64,000 bases of DNA, taken from contig NC_044574.1 in NCBI RefSeq assembly GCF_901933205.1, positions 2,296,501 to 2,360,500 on the forward strand, written 5' to 3'. Within the stretch, counting starts at the first letter, position 1. Every line of letters starts with the position of its first letter. The translations under genes were made by a program, and so were the position numbers. This document shows, in pieces, positions 61,067-64,000 of this stretch. The notes beneath the pieces are model-generated. The model was given only the letters and a program-made list of their open reading frames with translations, did not search any database and was not told the origin of the DNA. The stretch comes from Camarhynchus parvulus (lineage: Eukaryota; Chordata; Aves; Passeriformes; Thraupidae).

Positions 61067-64000
61067 ATGGAGCGGGAGGGCGGCGGCCCGGGGCCCCGCG
61101 CCCCACGAGCCCATCAGCTTCGGTATCGACCAGATCCTGGGCGGCCCCGAGCCCACGGGGCCGCACCGGGCGGCGGCAGAGCCCGACTACGGGCTCTACG
61201 GCAGCGGCTACGGCCCCACCGGTCCGCTCGGCTCCTACAACCTCAACATGAGCATGAACGTGAGCGTGAACGTGACCCCCGCGCCCGCCGCGCCGCCCGC
61301 CGGAGTCATCCGCGTCCCGGCGCACCGGCCCGCGCCCGCCCCGCCGCCCGCCGCGCCCGCCGCGCCGCCGCCGGGGCCCGCGCTGCCGGGGCTCACCTTC
61401 CCGTGGATGGAGACCACGCGCCGCATCGCCAAGGACCGGCTTTCAGGTGAGCGGGCGGGACGGCTGCCGGCGGCTACCGGCGGCTATTGACGGCTCCGGG
61501 CACTCCCGCGGCACCGGCCGCTCCCGCGGTTCCGTCGGGGCAGCGCGGGCCGGCGGGCGCGGTGCTGGTCGGGGCGGACGCGGGGATCGGACGGGGATGG
61601 CGGGGACCGTGCGCTCCACAGGTTCCCGCAGTGCCCGCTCCTCGCCCGCCGCCGTCGGGGCCCGCGGGAGCGGCTCGGGGTAGACGCGGCTGCCGGCGGC
61701 TCCACCGCGGCACCGGGCAGGGCCCGGTGGCACCGGGTGGAGCCCGGGGGGTCCCAGCGGGCTCCGGTCTCGAGCTTTACTCCGTGTTTGGTCCCTTCCC
61801 GGTTTGGGGGTGCCGGTGGCGACGCTGTGCCACCGTAACGGGGAGGCTGCGGGGAGCCGGGGTGTGGGGTGGGTGCGGAGTGGGGGCTCTGCAGAGTGGG
61901 GTGGGGGCTCTGCGGGTGTGAGATGTGATGTGGGGGCTCTGAGGGGACACGGAGCAGGGTGGGGGACCCTCCGTGGGACTGAGGACAAAGCCCATCCATA
62001 CACAGAGCAATGTCCTGTGCCTTGTGAACCCCGAGAACGGGGATGGTGGTGCGGGGGTACCTGGGGGGTGTCCGGGGATGGGATCCCGGATCTGAACGTG
62101 CAGAGATCGGTGTGGAACACACACTGCCAGTGCTGTGGGAGAGGCCAGGGTGGCCATGCGGGGTTGTGGAGGCAGCGAGGGATTGAGGTGCTGCTGGTGT
62201 GGCCGGGGCTGAGCGCCGTGCTGGGGGCTGAGCAGCAATGCTGGGGTGGGGGTGCTGCTTGCTGCACCCCAGAAGCAGGAGGGGTGCTGAGGTTGGGGTC
62301 CCGGGCACCGGGACCGTGTGTGGCTGCTGGGGACCCCCGGCCTGGCTCAGCTCCGCTCCCGCCCAAGATGGCGGCACTGCCACGTCCACAGTGTGTGGCT
62401 GCATGCGGGGACAAGGCTGGAGGCCGTGCGGGGCTGGGGGCCGAGTCCCGGCCGTGTGGGCCATGGGGAGGTCTGGGGCAGGACACTGGGGACCCTGGGG
62501 GTCCCACCTGGGCACCAGCAGAACCGTGTTCACCTCTCGGCCCACCCCACCATGGCAGCGGTGACGAAGCACCGTCCCCGTGCAGGGTGGCGGGTGACGT
62601 CCTCGTCTCCTGCCTGGCGCCAGCCTTGGGTGGATGGGGCAGCCCCTCCCCAGCACGGGGTCTCTCAGCCGCAGCCATCACTCAGCACCTTGGCCTTGGG
62701 GTGGGCTGCGGGCAGGAGGCAGCTGGTCCCAGTGAGAAGCCGCCCATGTGGGGAGGGGACTCGGGGGCCTCCGTCCCCCCGGCTCCACCTGCCCCAACTG
62801 TGCCTGTCCCCCCCGGCTGCACGGCTCCACCTACCCCAACCATGCCCTGCATGGCTCCACCTGCCCCAACCATGCCTATCCCCCTGGCTGCACGGCTCCT
62901 CCAGTCCAGGTGGCCTTCTGGATGTGGGTGGGAGGGAGGGGCTGTGGGTGCCAGGGGGTCCCTGAGGTGCTGTGGGCTGTGCCCCACGTCCCATAGAGCC
63001 CCATGGCCACCCATGGTCCCAGCCATGCACAGCCCTGCCCACACAGTGTGGCCCTGGTGGCAGCTGTGGTGCCATGGTGCCACGGGGATTTGCTGCTGTA
63101 GGGTCATGGCTTGGCCAAGGTTGCTGCGCAGGAGGGGTGCGGGCACTCGGGGCTGTGCCTGACAAACCTTCACTTTCCTCCATGCTGTTTTGCTGCTTTG
63201 ATGCTCCCTGCAGCTCCAGCAGCTTTTGGGGCTGGGATGTGGCACATTGGCCCCAGCAGGGGTGGCTCACACCTCAGCTGGGCAGAGACATCCCCTTCCC
63301 TGGCCCTTGGTAGTGGCCAACCCAGGCACTGCTGGCCCATGGAAAGAGACACTGTCTGCTTCCCAACAGTTTCTGTGGTCCCATCCCTTCCCGGGCAGGG
63401 CTGGGCAGTCCCTGCAGTGCCCCGGAGGCTCCTCGAGGGCTGTAGCAGGGCTCAGTGTGAAGGGAGGGTGGGTTTGTGCAGCCGGGCTCCATGGTCCTGC
63501 ATCAGTCCTGTGACCGGGCCAGCCCATCATCCACCCCGACATTCCAGTGCCGACCGCAGGGCTGGGGGAGTGACTGTGCCGTGGGGTAGGAACGGGAATG
63601 GGTCCTCTTTCATGCCATGTCTTCAGCTGTCCCCACCTTGGGGACAACTCTGGGTGTCCCCCTCCCATACTCTCCCAGGCAGCACTGGTGGCTCCCCTGG
63701 CGCTCCCCATCCCCATGCGGCCCCTTGGCCCCGAGCCCCCGCCATCCTTCAGGGTCCTGCCTTGCTGTGCTTTGCTGGGGTCACCCCTCACCCCCCGCCA
63801 TCCCCCAGGGTCCTGCCCTGCTGTGCTTTGCTGGGGTGACCCCCAGCGCCCCCTGACGCCGCTGTCCCCACAGCCGCGCTGTCGCCCTTCGCGGTGACGC
63901 GGCGCATCGGGCACCCGTACCAGAACCGGACGCCGCCCAAGCGCAAGAAGCCGCGCACGTCCTTCTCCCGGGTGCAGATCTGTGAGCTGGAGAAGCGCTT
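61067..64000 (+). CDS. TLX2: T-cell leukemia homeobox protein 2 (TLX2/HOX11L1), 5' part, cut by the right edge
   Basis: Nuclear NK-like homeodomain factor used in neural crest and enteric neuron development in mammals. Exon 1 is 61067-61446 and exon 2 runs from 63874 to beyond the edge, joined in phase 1 by GT-AG. Exon 1 encodes the TLX eh1-type motif [58 protein letters not shown]. Exon 2 encodes [40 protein letters not shown] and the first homeodomain residues, ending mid-helix 1. TLX family membership is certain; TLX2 over TLX3 rests on synteny with LBX2 and PCGF1. The frame of ATG 61067 differs by one from the HEPISF frame: one base too many, or two missing, between about 61079 and 61100 in alternating G and C runs. 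ATG 61031 is an in-frame alternative to 61067. Confidence 0.92.
61447..63873 (+). other. TLX2: TLX2 intron 1
   Basis: No coding signal. Contains a small CCCCGGCTGCACGGCTCCAC repeat at 62780-62900 and, directly before exon 2, two copies of a roughly 53-base unit (CAGGGTCCTGCCTTGCTGTG followed by CTTTGCTGGGGT) at about 63745-63840, which reach into the region where the branch point and pyrimidine tract should lie. Confidence 0.6.

Noticed and set aside
62250..63840. ORFs within TLX2 intron 1
   Set aside because: Frames do not connect to the homeobox exons and show no known domain; intronic shadows.

Overview
The window is vertebrate genomic DNA, most likely from a bird and probably a GC-rich microchromosome. 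The genes have many short GT-AG exons, very compact introns, CpG-rich promoters and AATAAA/ATTAAA polyadenylation signals. No bacterial features, transposons, tRNAs or rRNAs were recognised. Gene order and orientation match human 2p13.1: RTKN(-), INO80B(+), WBP1(+), MOGS(-), CCDC142(-), TTC31(+), LBX2(-), PCGF1(-), TLX2(+). MRPL53, which lies between MOGS and CCDC142 in human, is not visible. Assignment to a bird is an inference from GC content, compactness and minisatellite density; gene identities rest on protein similarity recalled from the families.

Layout. 1-12.2 kb: 5' two thirds of RTKN on the minus strand (the anillin/PH-domain exons lie beyond the left edge), with nearly every intron made of minisatellite. 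12.2-14.6 kb: two more arrays, then the INO80B promoter. 14.6-18.25 kb: INO80B. 18.5-20.8 kb: WBP1 with a promoter rich in CCAAT boxes. 20.97-23.8 kb: MOGS, tail to tail with WBP1. 24.2-30.5 kb: CCDC142, head to head with TTC31 (30.8-35.2 kb) across a short shared promoter. 35.5-39.6 kb: LBX2. 40-51 kb: gene-free DNA with several AT-rich islands that look like regulatory elements of the homeobox genes. 51.1-54.1 kb: PCGF1. 54.2-61 kb: gene-free. 61.07 kb to the right edge: exon 1 and the start of exon 2 of TLX2.

Functions. The genes are not one pathway. RTKN is a Rho effector; INO80B and PCGF1 are chromatin-complex subunits (INO80 and a variant PRC1); WBP1 is a PPxY membrane adaptor; MOGS trims N-glycans in the ER; LBX2 and TLX2 are developmental homeobox regulators, paralogous to the LBX1-TLX1 pair; CCDC142 and TTC31 are poorly characterised.

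Most notable: (i) an array of about 26 copies of a cassette made of the RTKN exon-2 acceptor plus its first codons; (ii) a smaller analogous duplication of the PCGF1 exon-3 donor edge; (iii) single-base reading-frame breaks in five of the genes, mostly next to G/C homopolymers, which look more like assembly errors than decay; (iv) a TTC31 whose C-terminus carries an RRM.
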